Shown here piece by piece: positions 51,290 through 62,054 of a DNA stretch of 64,000 bases. Source of the stretch: Gulosibacter sp. 10 (GTDB lineage Bacteria > Actinomycetota > Actinomycetes > Actinomycetales > Microbacteriaceae); NCBI RefSeq assembly GCF_900163695.1, contig NZ_FUIC01000045.1, forward strand, positions 1 to 64,000, in the 5' to 3' direction. The notes below the pieces were generated by a model. It was not told the origin of the DNA and made no database searches. It worked only from the letters and a program-made list of their open reading frames with translations. The number at the start of each line of letters is the position of its first letter. Positions within the stretch are counted from its first letter, which is position 1. The position numbers and the translations under genes were made by a program.

Positions 51290-52207
51290 ATGACTACATC
51301 GAACGAGGCCGGGCGCTCGAACGCGCAGGCCCGCGAGCGCTTCCGCATCCGGTCGTTCTCCATGCGCGGACACACCCGCATGGCGCGCGACTACGAGGAG
51401 AATCTCGAGCGCTTCGGACCGAAGTACATCATCGACCTCCCCGAGGGCGATGCGACCGCGACCGTCTCCTCCGGGGCCGTCGTGGACCTGCGCGCCGAGT
51501 TCGGGCGGGAGGCCCCGCTCGTCGTCGAGATCGGCCCCGGCAACGGGGAGCAGCTCGCCCACGCCGCGAAGGAGCATCCCGACTGGGACTTCCTCGCGTT
51601 CGAGGCCTGGCATCCGGGCGTCGCGAAGTGCGTGGGCAACTTCGCCCGCAACGGGCTCGAGAACGTGCGGGTGATCGAGGCGGACGTCGCCCAGGCGCTG
51701 CCGGTCGTGTTCGGTCTCGAGGTGCGCGAGGACGAGCGCGCGGTGCAGGGCGGGGTCGGCGTGGGCGTGGACGGCACCGGGATCGCCACCGGCCGGCCGG
51801 ACCCGGCCCACCCGAACGCGGCGAACCCGCGCGCCCGCGAGCTGTGGACCTTCTTCCCCGATCCGTGGCGCAAGGCGCGGCACCGCAAGCGCCGGCTCGT
51901 GAGCGACGTGTTCACGTACACGGCCGCCGGCGTGCTCGAGCCCGGCGGCGTCTGGCGCATGGCCACCGACTGGGAGAACTACGCCTGGCAGATGCGCGAC
52001 GTGGTGGAGGACTCGGCCTGGTTCGAGAACCCGCACCGCGGCGAGCGCCCCGACCCCGCGGACGAGCAGCCCGAGCGCGGCGGGTTCGCCCCGCGGTTCG
52101 AGGGGCGCCTGCTCACGCACTTCGAGGAGCGCGGCCGGCTCGCCGGTCGGCCCGCGCACGACGTCGTCGGCGTGCGGCGGAACGCCCCGCTGGCGACCAC
52201 CCGCTAG
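51290..52207 (+). CDS. trmB: tRNA (guanine-N7)-methyltransferase
   Basis: Makes m7G46 in tRNA. It has 305 residues with the SAM motif VEIGPGNGEQLAHAA (79-93), the FFPDPWRKARHRKRRLV catalytic stretch (188-204) and RMATDWENYA. Between the VIEADVAQALP strand and FFPDPW lies an insertion of about 40 residues (143-182), rich in Gly, Val and Asp, which the family normally lacks. The ATG follows AGGGAG at two bases. Its end overlaps the Hsp70-like gene by four bases, tail to tail. Confidence 0.92.
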   Translation: MTTSNEAGRSNAQARERFRIRSFSMRGHTRMARDYEENLERFGPKYIIDLPEGDATATVSSGAVVDLRAEFGREAPLVVEIGPGNGEQLAHAAKEHPDWDFLAFEAWHPGVAKCVGNFARNGLENVRVIEADVAQALPVVFGLEVREDERAVQGGVGVGVDGTGIATGRPDPAHPNAANPRARELWTFFPDPWRKARHRKRRLVSDVFTYTAAGVLEPGGVWRMATDWENYAWQMRDVVEDSAWFENPHRGERPDPADEQPERGGFAPRFEGRLLTHFEERGRLAGRPAHDVVGVRRNAPLATTR

Positions 52208-53754
52208 CCGCGCCCGGCGGCGAGCCGGCGGCCGCGCGGCCGACGCTCCTCCGCGCTGCGCGCCTCGGCCTCGACCGCGTATCCCGTGTCGAGGTCCTCG
52301 ACCCGCACCGAGGTGATCCCGTTCGCGTCGATGCGCACCGTCTCCTCGACGAGGGGGCCGCCCTCGCGGCGCACGACCGGGACGCGCCGGAGGTCGTCCG
52401 CGTCCCGCAGCGCCGGGTCGAAGGGCACGAGGAGCTCGACGAGCGGCGAGAGGTCCCCCGTGGGCTCCCCCGCCGGGTCGAGCGCGGCGTATTCGACGAA
52501 GCGGAACCAGCCCAGGTTGTGCGCGGCCCGGTAGCGGCGGCGGACCACGAGCTCGCCGCGCTCGTCGGGCGGCGTCCCGGGTTCGATGAGCGCGTCGAAG
52601 CCGACTCGGCGGCCCGTGTCGTGCTCGCGGAACACGCCGATGCCCCGCGCGATGCGGTCCCGCAGCGCATAGCCCGAATCCGGATCGGCCGCGATCGCGA
52701 GCCCGATCGCGGTGGACGCGGCCGGGTACGGCGAGCGGTGCACCCGGCGTCCGTAGCGCTCCCGCAGCATGCGCGGGATGAGCGGGAGCCCGGAGGCGCC
52801 GCCCACGAGGTACACGCCGGCGACCTCGGAGCCCGCGAGCTGCTCGGCGGGCTCCTCGCCGAGCAGCTCCCCGACGGCGCCGATCGCGCGCTCGACGAGC
52901 CCCTCGCAGGCCTCGTAGTACGCCTCCACCGGCACGGTGATGTCGGTGTCCCCGAATTCGAGGAAGATGCGTCGGGACTGCGGGGCGATGCGCTCCTTCG
53001 CGCTGCGCGCCTCGTCGAGCAGCCGTGCCCGGGCCCTGGTCCCCATCGCGTCGTGCTCGAGTCCCCCGGCCCTCTTCGCGAGCGAGGCCAGGACCTCGTC
53101 GAAGTCGTCGCCGCCGAGCTGGTTGATGCCCCGTGTGCGGAGGATCTCGTGATCGGTGCCGGCCACCCGCACCATCGAGGTGTCGAAGGTGCCGCCGCCG
53201 AGGTCGAAGACCACCACGGAGGTGCGCTTCGAGTTGATGCCCCGCGGGTAGCGGTGGGTGAACTCGAAGGCCGCCGCGCTGGGCTCGTTCACGAGGGCGA
53301 GCACCTCGATGCCGGCCCGGGCGAAGGCGTCGAGGGTGAGCAGCCGCTGGCCGCTGTGCGCGTTCGCCGGCACGCCCACGACCGCGCGGATCGGCTCGTC
53401 CGCCGAATCCGCGGCCAGCGGGTGCCGCCGGATGATCCCGGCCACGTGCTCGGCGAAGGCCGTCACGGCGTCGCCGAGCGCGACCCGGTCCTCCCCGATG
53501 CGCACGGGCGTCTGCGCCGTGCTGCCAGGGGCCGCGAGCAGGCGCTTGAACGAGCGCGCCACCGGCAGCCCCTCCTCGCCCAGCCGCACGGCGTCCCAGC
53601 CGGCGACGATGCGCCCCTCGTCGAGGGCGATCTGGGTGGGGATGTAGTCCTGCGGATCGCCGTCCGCGTCGTCCACGGTGAGGATGGGGTAGTTGCCGCG
53701 GTCTGCCGCGGCCACCACGGAGCGCGTGGTGCCGAAATCGGTGCCGAATCGCAT
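52204..53754 (-). CDS. Hsp70-like protein
   Basis: An actin-fold ATPase of 516 residues. The ATPase domain (about 1-350) has the phosphate-1 loop GTDFGTTRS, phosphate-2 loop FDLGGGTFDTS and adenosine motif YLVGGASGLPLIPRML. The following beta-rich region (about 360-495) is shorter than DnaK's substrate domain and the helical lid is missing. It is not the housekeeping DnaK, which has about 620 residues. The client or role is unknown. It lies 46 bases after lepA on the same strand. Confidence 0.87.
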   Translation of the reverse strand: MRFGTDFGTTRSVVAAADRGNYPILTVDDADGDPQDYIPTQIALDEGRIVAGWDAVRLGEEGLPVARSFKRLLAAPGSTAQTPVRIGEDRVALGDAVTAFAEHVAGIIRRHPLAADSADEPIRAVVGVPANAHSGQRLLTLDAFARAGIEVLALVNEPSAAAFEFTHRYPRGINSKRTSVVVFDLGGGTFDTSMVRVAGTDHEILRTRGINQLGGDDFDEVLASLAKRAGGLEHDAMGTRARARLLDEARSAKERIAPQSRRIFLEFGDTDITVPVEAYYEACEGLVERAIGAVGELLGEEPAEQLAGSEVAGVYLVGGASGLPLIPRMLRERYGRRVHRSPYPAASTAIGLAIAADPDSGYALRDRIARGIGVFREHDTGRRVGFDALIEPGTPPDERGELVVRRRYRAAHNLGWFRFVEYAALDPAGEPTGDLSPLVELLVPFDPALRDADDLRRVPVVRREGGPLVEETVRIDANGITSVRVEDLDTGYAVEAEARSAEERRPRGRRLAAGRG

Positions 53755-53800
53755 AGGGACGACGCTAGCAAGCGAAGGCGTCGGCGCCCACGGCCGCGAC

Positions 53801-55654
<1,854 letters not shown>

Positions 55655-55732
55655 GGTACGAGCATTGTCCCATGAACCGGGCACCCGGGTGGGGTCGCCG
55701 AATCGCCCTGGGGTTTCGAAGGGTGCCGGGCG

Positions 55733-55738
55733 TAAAAT
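55733..55738 (+). promoter_or_regulatory. Candidate -10 of the PTS operon
   Basis: TAAAAT lies 42 bases before the PTS IIA ATG. No good -35 is seen 15-19 bases upstream (GGGGTT region), which suggests an activator-dependent promoter. Confidence 0.4.
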
Positions 55739-55779
55739 GAAAGCAATTCATCGCTGGTCTCCAGACCCAAGGACGGCTC

Positions 55780-56223
55780 ATGACGCACGATGTTCTTCCC
55801 GAATCCGCGATCGCCTTCAAGGCCGGGGCGGCCGACTGGCGCGATGCCGTCCGGGCGAGCGGAGATCTGCTCGTCGCGAGCGGCGCGACCACCGACGAGT
55901 ACACCGACGCGATGATCGCCGCGGTCGAGGAGCTCGGCCCCTACATGGTCATCGCCCCCGGGTTCGCGCTCGCCCACGCGCGCCCCTCCGAGGCGGTCAG
56001 GCGCACCGGCCTCAGCTGGGTCACGCTCGCCGAGCCCGTCGAGTTCGGCAGCGCGAGCAACGACCCCGTCGACCTCGTCGTCGGCCTAGCCTCGCGCGAC
56101 CACGACGCCCACATCCAGGTCATGTCGAAGCTCGCGGGCGTGCTCGCGAACGCCGACACCCTCGCGCGGCTGCGCGCCTCCACCGACCCCGCCGAGATCC
56201 GAGCCGCGCTGCTCGGCGAATAG
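55780..56223 (+). CDS. PTS EIIA component, ascorbate/UlaC type
   Basis: Cytoplasmic phosphotransfer protein of a sugar PTS. It has 147 residues of the PtsN/mannitol-IIA fold, with the active-site histidine H66 in ALAHARPSEAV. It heads a IIA-IIB-IIC run whose order and families match UlaC/UlaB/UlaA. The ATG follows AAGGA at six bases. The substrate may be ascorbate or a related sugar acid; no ula catabolic gene (lactonase, decarboxylase, epimerases) is next to it. Confidence 0.88.
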   Translation: MTHDVLPESAIAFKAGAADWRDAVRASGDLLVASGATTDEYTDAMIAAVEELGPYMVIAPGFALAHARPSEAVRRTGLSWVTLAEPVEFGSASNDPVDLVVGLASRDHDAHIQVMSKLAGVLANADTLARLRASTDPAEIRAALLGE

Positions 56224-56267
56224 CCTCGGCACCGCCCCGACAGGGGCACAACCGAAGAAGGAGAACC

Positions 56268-56543
56268 ATGAAGATCATCGCCGTCTGCGGCATGGGCATC
56301 GGTACGTCCGTGCTGCTCAAGATGAACATCGACAACGCCCTCGAGGCCCTCGGCGTGGACGCGGATGTGGAAGCCGCCGATATTTCCTCCGCCCGGGGCG
56401 CGGCCGCGAGCGCCGACCTGGTCATGACCAGCGGCGAGCTCGCCGACCAGCTGGGCGACATCGACACCCCCGTCGTCGTGGTCGACAACTTCGTCGACCA
56501 GGACGAGGTGCAAGAGAAGCTCCAGCAGGGCCTTGCGCTCTAG
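56268..56543 (+). CDS. PTS EIIB component, ascorbate/UlaB type
   Basis: A 91-residue PTS IIB domain with the phosphocysteine C7 in the loop VCGMGIGTS. It carries phosphate from IIA to the sugar bound by IIC. The ATG has GAAGGAG four bases upstream. It lies 44 bases after IIA and 43 before IIC. Confidence 0.9.
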   Translation: MKIIAVCGMGIGTSVLLKMNIDNALEALGVDADVEAADISSARGAAASADLVMTSGELADQLGDIDTPVVVVDNFVDQDEVQEKLQQGLAL

Positions 56544-56586
56544 CTGAGAGGCGCGGGAGACCGCGCCGCCAAGAAGGGAAATCACG

Positions 56587-58095
56587 ATGGACTGGCTCGT
56601 CGTCGTACTCGACTTCATCGGGCAGCAGATCCTCAATGTGCCCGCCTACCTCGTCGGCATCATCGTCGCCGTCGGCCTCATCGCGCTGAAGAAGAGCGCG
56701 GGGCAGGTCATCGGCGGCGCGCTCAAGGCCGCGCTCGGATTCCTCATCCTGGGTGCGGGCGCCGGCGTCGTCACCGCCGCCCTCGAACCGCTCGGCGGCC
56801 TCGTGCTCGCCGTCACCGGCGCCGAGGGCGTCGTCCCCACCAACGAGGTCGTCACCGCCATGGCCGCCGAGCAGTTCGGCGCCGCGAGCGCGTACATCCT
56901 CGCCCTCGGCTTCGTGCTGATGCTCGTCATCGCCCGGTTCACGCCCTTGCGGTACGTGTTCCTCACGGGGCATCACATGGTGTTCATGGCCATGATGCTC
57001 GCCGTGCTGCTCTCGATCGGCTTCGGCGGCGACAACCTCTGGATGACCGTGATCATCGGCGCGTTCCTGCTCGCGGTCATGATGGTGGCCATGCCCGCCT
57101 TCGCCCATCCGTGGACGAAGCGCGTGACCGGGAACGACACCGTCGCGATCGGCCACTTCGGCACCGTCGGCTACATCGCCGCCGGAGCCGTCGGCCAGGC
57201 CGTGGGCAAGCGCTCGAAGTCCACGGAGGACATCAAGTTCCCGAAGGGACTCGCGTTCCTCCGCGACTCGATGGTCGCCACGGCGCTCTCGATGGTGCTC
57301 ATCTACCTCGTGTTCGCGATCTGGGGGCTCATCACCCTCGGCGACGGCGCGCTCGAGCACATGCCGGGCTCGGAGGACGGCGGCGCGTTCATCATGAACT
57401 CGCTCATGAACGGCCTCATGTTCGGCGTGGGCGTCTCGGTCATCCTGTTCGGCGTCCGCACCTTCCTCGGCGAGCTGATCCCGGCGTTCCAGGGCATCGC
57501 GAAGAAGGTGGTCCCCGGGGCCAAGGCGGCGCTCGACGTGCCGATCGTGTTCCCCTACGGCCAGAACGCGGTGCTAATCGGATTCCTGTCCTCCTTCGTC
57601 GGCGGACTGGTGATGCTGCTCCTGCTCGCGACCTGGCTCGGGCCGGCGTTCGGCCTGGCGCTCATCCTGCCGGGCATGGTGCCCCACTTCTTCACCGGTG
57701 GTGGCGCGGGCGTCTACGGCAACGCCACGGGCGGTCGCCGCGGCGCGATGCTCGGCGGCTTCGTGAACGGCGTGCTCATCACGCTGCTGCCGGCGATCCT
57801 CTACCAGGTGATGGAGAGCGTGGGCCTGCGCGGCTCGACCTTCGGCGACGCCGACTTCGGCTGGTTCGGCTCGATCATCGGACTCTCGGTGCAGCTCGAC
57901 TCGCAGGTCGCGGGCGCGATCGTCGCGGTCGTGATCGGCGTGGTCCTGCTCGTCCTCGCCGCGCTGTGGCAGGTGCGCGTGGTCGACAAGGGCTGGGTGC
58001 CGGGCGCGGAGCACCAGCGGTTCGTGGACGAGCTGAAGGCCGAGGAGAAGGCGAAGGCCAAGGCCGCCACCGCCTCGAAGAAGCCGGAGGCCTGA
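56587..58095 (+). CDS. PTS EIIC component, ascorbate/UlaA type
   Basis: The membrane sugar channel of the PTS. It has 502 residues with about 11 helices; the UlaA-type elements include GHHMVFMAMML and the conserved PHFFTGGGAGVYGNATGG loop. The Lys/Ala/Glu-rich tail of about 35 residues is cytoplasmic. It is the last PTS gene; the stop is about 40 bases before the rpsT promoter. Base composition is similar to its neighbours, so any insertion of this cassette is old or from a similar genome. Confidence 0.9.
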   Translation: MDWLVVVLDFIGQQILNVPAYLVGIIVAVGLIALKKSAGQVIGGALKAALGFLILGAGAGVVTAALEPLGGLVLAVTGAEGVVPTNEVVTAMAAEQFGAASAYILALGFVLMLVIARFTPLRYVFLTGHHMVFMAMMLAVLLSIGFGGDNLWMTVIIGAFLLAVMMVAMPAFAHPWTKRVTGNDTVAIGHFGTVGYIAAGAVGQAVGKRSKSTEDIKFPKGLAFLRDSMVATALSMVLIYLVFAIWGLITLGDGALEHMPGSEDGGAFIMNSLMNGLMFGVGVSVILFGVRTFLGELIPAFQGIAKKVVPGAKAALDVPIVFPYGQNAVLIGFLSSFVGGLVMLLLLATWLGPAFGLALILPGMVPHFFTGGGAGVYGNATGGRRGAMLGGFVNGVLITLLPAILYQVMESVGLRGSTFGDADFGWFGSIIGLSVQLDSQVAGAIVAVVIGVVLLVLAALWQVRVVDKGWVPGAEHQRFVDELKAEEKAKAKAATASKKPEA

Positions 58096-58112
58096 TCCGA
58101 CCGCGAGGCGCA

Positions 58113-58140
58113 TTGCGTCGCCGCCGTGTACTGCTAAAAT
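58113..58140 (+). promoter_or_regulatory. rpsT promoter
   Basis: TTGCGT (58113-58118) and TAAAAT (58135-58140) with a 16-base spacer. The leader is about 95 bases, with a small stem GTGAA/TTCAC (58206-58224) just before the weak ribosome site. Confidence 0.65.
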
Positions 58141-58242
58141 CGATGTTTGGCTTTACGCGTACCCCACTCGACGCGATGCGTCTCGCGGCCCCTCTACCCG
58201 CGGGCGTGAAAAGTAATCGTTCACTTCCAAGAAAGACACAAC

Positions 58243-58509
58243 GTGGCAAACATCAAGTCGCAGATCAAGCGCATTGGCACCAACCGCAAGGCAACCGAGC
58301 GCAACCGCGCCTACAAGTCGGAGCTCCGCACGCTCATCCGCAACGTGCGCCGCGCCGTCGAGGCGGGCGACGCCGAGCAGGCGAACGCCGCGCTCGCGCT
58401 CGCGTCGAAGAAGCTCGACAAGGCCGTGTCGAAGGGCGTCATCCACAAGAACCAGGCCGCGAACCGCAAGTCGTCGATCGCCAAGCTGGTGAACTCGATC
58501 GAGGCGTAG
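58243..58509 (+). CDS. rpsT: 30S ribosomal protein S20
   Basis: Basic 88-residue helical-bundle protein binding 16S rRNA. The [11 protein letters not shown] start and [10 protein letters not shown] stretch are typical. The start is GTG at 58243 with a poor ribosome site (AAGAAAG), which echoes the known self-limited translation of S20 in E. coli; that link is an inference. It converges on holA. Confidence 0.97.
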   Translation: MANIKSQIKRIGTNRKATERNRAYKSELRTLIRNVRRAVEAGDAEQANAALALASKKLDKAVSKGVIHKNQAANRKSSIAKLVNSIEA

Positions 58510-58529
58510 CGCGCCGAGCGCTTCGGACC

Positions 58530-58559
58530 AGGCCCCGCATCCGTTCGGATGCGGGGCCT
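58530..58559 (+). terminator. Terminator after rpsT
   Basis: A perfect 13-bp stem (58530-58542 with 58547-58559) with a GTTC loop, followed by TT. It lies 20 bases after the rpsT stop. Confidence 0.85.
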
Positions 58560-58677
58560 TCCGCATTGCGGCGCCCGGATCGCTCGCGCCGGAAGCGCCC
58601 GACGCCGGGGCCGCCGAACCGCGCGGCGCGGTCCCGGCCGCGGTCTGCGCCGGGGCCCGCCGCGCGGGCATGCCGGG

Positions 58678-59706
58678 CTAGCCCGAGCGGACGGAGGAGA
58701 AGTCGCGGGCGGCGATGCATCGCACGAGGCGCTCGACCGCGAATTCGGGCGACCGGGAGCCGCCTTTCACGAGGTAGTCGGTCTCGGCGGTGAGGCGGAT
58801 CGCCGCGCCGAGCTCGGGCTCGCTCCAGCCGCGGAGTTCGCGTCTGGCGGCGCCGATCTGCCAGGGCGCGCCGCCGACCTGCCCGGCGAGCTGGGCGTCC
58901 GAGCCCGCGAGGCCGTAGACCTTCGCCATGGTCCGGAGCTTGGCCGCGATGGCCCCGACGATCGGCACGGCGTTGAGGCCCGTGTCGAGCCCGGCGCGGA
59001 CCAGCCGGAGCGCCTCGGCCAGCCGGCCGGCGATCGCGGCGTCGGCGATCTTGAAGCCGGTGGTCTCGACGCGTCCGCCGTAGTACCGGTCGACGAGCTC
59101 GGTCGAGATCTCCTCCTCGGGCGCCACGCTCATGAGCTGCCGGCAGGCGGCCGCGAGCTCGGCGAGGTCCGTGTTGAACGCCGCCACGAGCGCCTGCACC
59201 GCCTGCGGCTGGGCGCGGCGCCGCTGGTAGCGGAACTCCCCCATCGCGAACTCGAACAGCTCGTTGGCCTTGAGCGGCTTGCATTGGATCTCGACGGCGT
59301 CCTCCATGGCCCGGACCGTCTCGAGCAGCTTCTTGCCGCGCACCCCGGAGGCGTGGCGCAGCACGAGCGTCGTGCCCTCGACCGGGGCCTCGGCGTAGGC
59401 GAGCGCCTCCTGCATGAGCGCGTCCACGCCCTGGTGGACCCGGTCGACGACCACGAGCCTGGGCTCGAGGAAGAGCGAGGGGCTCACCACGGTCGTGAGC
59501 TCCCCCGCCGTGTAGGAGCTCGCGTCGAGCTCGTGCACCTCGAGGGCGGGGTCCTCGGTGCGGAGCATGGTCCGCAGCCCCGTGATGGCCTCCTCGGCGA
59601 AGAAGTCCTCCGCGCCCGAGACGAGCACGACCGGCGCCGGGCGGACCTCGCGCCAATGCACCTGCTGGATCCGCGTCTTCGAGCGCGCTGGTTTCTTCGC
59701 AGCCAC
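58678..59706 (-). CDS. holA: DNA polymerase III delta subunit
   Basis: Clamp-loader subunit that opens the beta clamp. It has 342 residues: a Rossmann-like AAA domain without a working P-loop (VVLVSGAEDFFAEEAI, about 26-41), a second helical domain, and a C-terminal collar domain (GRLAEALRLVRAGLD onward). The start is GTG at 59706 behind AGGAGG, eight bases after the comEC stop. The order comEA-comEC-holA with convergent rpsT is the standard actinobacterial one. Confidence 0.93.
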   Translation of the reverse strand: MAAKKPARSKTRIQQVHWREVRPAPVVLVSGAEDFFAEEAITGLRTMLRTEDPALEVHELDASSYTAGELTTVVSPSLFLEPRLVVVDRVHQGVDALMQEALAYAEAPVEGTTLVLRHASGVRGKKLLETVRAMEDAVEIQCKPLKANELFEFAMGEFRYQRRRAQPQAVQALVAAFNTDLAELAAACRQLMSVAPEEEISTELVDRYYGGRVETTGFKIADAAIAGRLAEALRLVRAGLDTGLNAVPIVGAIAAKLRTMAKVYGLAGSDAQLAGQVGGAPWQIGAARRELRGWSEPELGAAIRLTAETDYLVKGGSRSPEFAVERLVRCIAARDFSSVRSG

Positions 59707-59714
59707 CGGACCTC

Positions 59715-62045
59715 CTATCGAGCCTCAATGGTACGGGAGGTCCAGACGGCGAGCTCGCCGTCCCGGACGAAGACCGCGGCGTGGCCGTGCAGGTCGGTGC
59801 GCAGCCACGGCGTGCCCGCGGCAGCGAGCATCGCGAGGACGTCGTCGGTGGGGTGCCCGTAGCCGTTGCCCGCCCCGACCGAGATGAGGCCGATGCGGGC
59901 GCGCACGCGCGAGTAGAGCTCCGCATGCTGGTCGCGGGAGCCGTGATGGGACACCTTGACGACGTCCGCGTCGAGGGCGATGCCCGGCCCTTCCGGCGAG
60001 TCCGCGCCGACGAGCAGCTCGCGCTGGGCGCGCTCGCCGAGGTCTCCGAGCGAGACGAGGCTCAGGCAGGATTCGACGCAGTCCGCCGTCGGCGCGGCGT
60101 GGACGGCGAGGCTCGAGTCGTTGCCCTCGAGGGTCGAGGGGCCGCCGTCCGGGGCCCGCGGCGGGCTCAGCGCGGTCCAGACGAGGTCGCCGAGGGCGAT
60201 GACGTCTCCGCGCGCGCCGAAGTGCACCGGCACCCCCGCCTGCTGCAGCCGGTGCGTGGTCGGCTCCGCCCGCGCCTCGAGGGTGTCGGGGACCCACGCC
60301 GCGCCGACCGGCACCCGGAGCCCCTCGACTCCGCCGGAATGGTCGATGTCGAAGTGGCTGAGCACCAGCAGATCCACCCGGCCGATGCCGAACTCCGCGA
60401 AGCAGGCGTGGAGGAGCTCGGCGTCCTCGCCCGTGTCGATGAGCACGGTGGCCCCGCCGCCGCGGACGAGCACCGCGTCGCCCTGGCCGATATCGCACGC
60501 GAGGACGCGCCAGTGCTCCGGCAGGTCCCGCGCCCGGATGAGCGCATCCGCGGTCAGCCGGCCCGCGAGCACCGTCAGCGCGAGCGCGAGCAGGAGCGCC
60601 ACCGCGCGGCGGAGCCGTCGTGGCCCGGCCCGGGCCAGCAGGATGACGGCGGCGACGCTCAGCGCCAGCCAGCTCAGCACGCCGATCCCGCCCTCGAACC
60701 AGGGCAGCGCCGCACCCGGCAGCCGCTCCACGGCCTGGGCGATGAGCGCGATCCACTGCGCGGGCAGCCAGGCGACCCAGGCGAGGGCGAGCCCTGCGGG
60801 CTCCCAGACCGCGCCGAGCAGGCAGGCGAGCAGGCCGATCACGGTGGCCGGCGGCGCGGCCGGCGCCGCGAGCAGGTTCGCGACCACGCCGTAGAGCGGG
60901 ATGGCGGGCTCGAGCATGAGGAGGATCGGCTGGCAGGCCAGCTGCGCGGCGAGGGGGACGGCGATGACCATCGCGAGCGGCGGCGGAAGCCAGCGCTCGA
61001 GCCGCTGCGAGAGCGGGCGGGTGCCGAAGAGCAGCCCCGCGGTGGCGGCGGCCGAGAGGGCGAATCCGTAGTCGTGGGAGAGCCACGGATCGACGGCCAG
61101 CAGCGCGATGACCGCGAGCGCGAGGACGGGCACGCCGCCGACCGGTCGCGAGACGGCCTCGAGCACGAGGACGAGGACCGCCATCGCGGTCGCGCGGATC
61201 ACCGATCCCTGCGGCGTGACGAGCAGCACGAACACGGCGAGGGCGAGCCCGGCCGCGGCGATCCGCACCGTTCTGGACCAGCCGGCGAGGCGCCCCAGCC
61301 AGACGATGCCCACGACGATGATCGCGATGTTCGATCCGGATACCGCGGTCAGGTGGCTGAGCGAGCTCGTCTTCATCGCGCCGTCGAGGGCGTCGTCGAC
61401 GAGGGACTCGTCGCCGACGGCCAGCCCGGGGACGAGCATCGCGCCGGGCCTCGGGAGCTGCGCGGCGAGGTCCACGAACCCCGAGCGCAGCCGATTGCCG
61501 AGCTCCGCGACGGGGTGCGGCGCGGCGACCTGCTCGGGGACCTCATCGGCGAAGACGAGCGCGACGGTCCGGTCGCCGGGATCGGTGGCCTCGAGGCTGC
61601 CCTCGACGAGCAGTTCGGCGCCGATGCCGGGCCGCGGGTCGGGGAGCTCGGCGAACAGCATCACGGGGGCGGAGGCGGGCGCGCCGTCGATCGCGATGAG
61701 CCGGGCGGGCACCCGCCAGCCGTAGCCGCCTGGTTTCGCGAGCCCGGTCGGCGCGATCCGCACCTCCACGGTCCCGCTCTCGCCGAGGGCCGCGTCGAGC
61801 GGCTCGGGGATGCGCTGCTCCCCCTGCATCGCCGCGGCGCCCGCGACGAGCGCGCAGGCCGCGAGCGCGACGCATCCCGCGGCGATGAGCGCGTGGGCCC
61901 TGGCGAACGCCGCGGTGAGGAGCCCGAGCGCGCCGAGCCCGATGGAGAGCCACATCGCGAGCCCGGGGAACTGGGTCGCGCACCACGCGGCGAGCCAGGC
62001 CGCGGCCGCCGGGCCGACGAGCCGCCAGTCTCCGTTGTCGAGCAC
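59715..62045 (-). CDS. comEC: ComEC/Rec2 family DNA-uptake channel
   Basis: A membrane protein of 776 residues. It has an N-terminal OB-like domain (DUF4131 region, about 90-175), the competence helix bundle (about 195-510, with LTAVSGSNIAI and DPWLSHDYGFALS), and a C-terminal metallo-beta-lactamase domain (about 525-775) with the HxHxDH-type site reading SHFDIDHSGG and SHHGSRDQH. It starts with GTG, nine bases after comEA. DNA uptake in this lineage is unproven; the usual pilus genes are not in the window. Confidence 0.92.
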   Translation of the reverse strand: MLDNGDWRLVGPAAAAWLAAWCATQFPGLAMWLSIGLGALGLLTAAFARAHALIAAGCVALAACALVAGAAAMQGEQRIPEPLDAALGESGTVEVRIAPTGLAKPGGYGWRVPARLIAIDGAPASAPVMLFAELPDPRPGIGAELLVEGSLEATDPGDRTVALVFADEVPEQVAAPHPVAELGNRLRSGFVDLAAQLPRPGAMLVPGLAVGDESLVDDALDGAMKTSSLSHLTAVSGSNIAIIVVGIVWLGRLAGWSRTVRIAAAGLALAVFVLLVTPQGSVIRATAMAVLVLVLEAVSRPVGGVPVLALAVIALLAVDPWLSHDYGFALSAAATAGLLFGTRPLSQRLERWLPPPLAMVIAVPLAAQLACQPILLMLEPAIPLYGVVANLLAAPAAPPATVIGLLACLLGAVWEPAGLALAWVAWLPAQWIALIAQAVERLPGAALPWFEGGIGVLSWLALSVAAVILLARAGPRRLRRAVALLLALALTVLAGRLTADALIRARDLPEHWRVLACDIGQGDAVLVRGGGATVLIDTGEDAELLHACFAEFGIGRVDLLVLSHFDIDHSGGVEGLRVPVGAAWVPDTLEARAEPTTHRLQQAGVPVHFGARGDVIALGDLVWTALSPPRAPDGGPSTLEGNDSSLAVHAAPTADCVESCLSLVSLGDLGERAQRELLVGADSPEGPGIALDADVVKVSHHGSRDQHAELYSRVRARIGLISVGAGNGYGHPTDDVLAMLAAAGTPWLRTDLHGHAAVFVRDGELAVWTSRTIEAR

Positions 62046-62054
62046 GGCCGTCGC

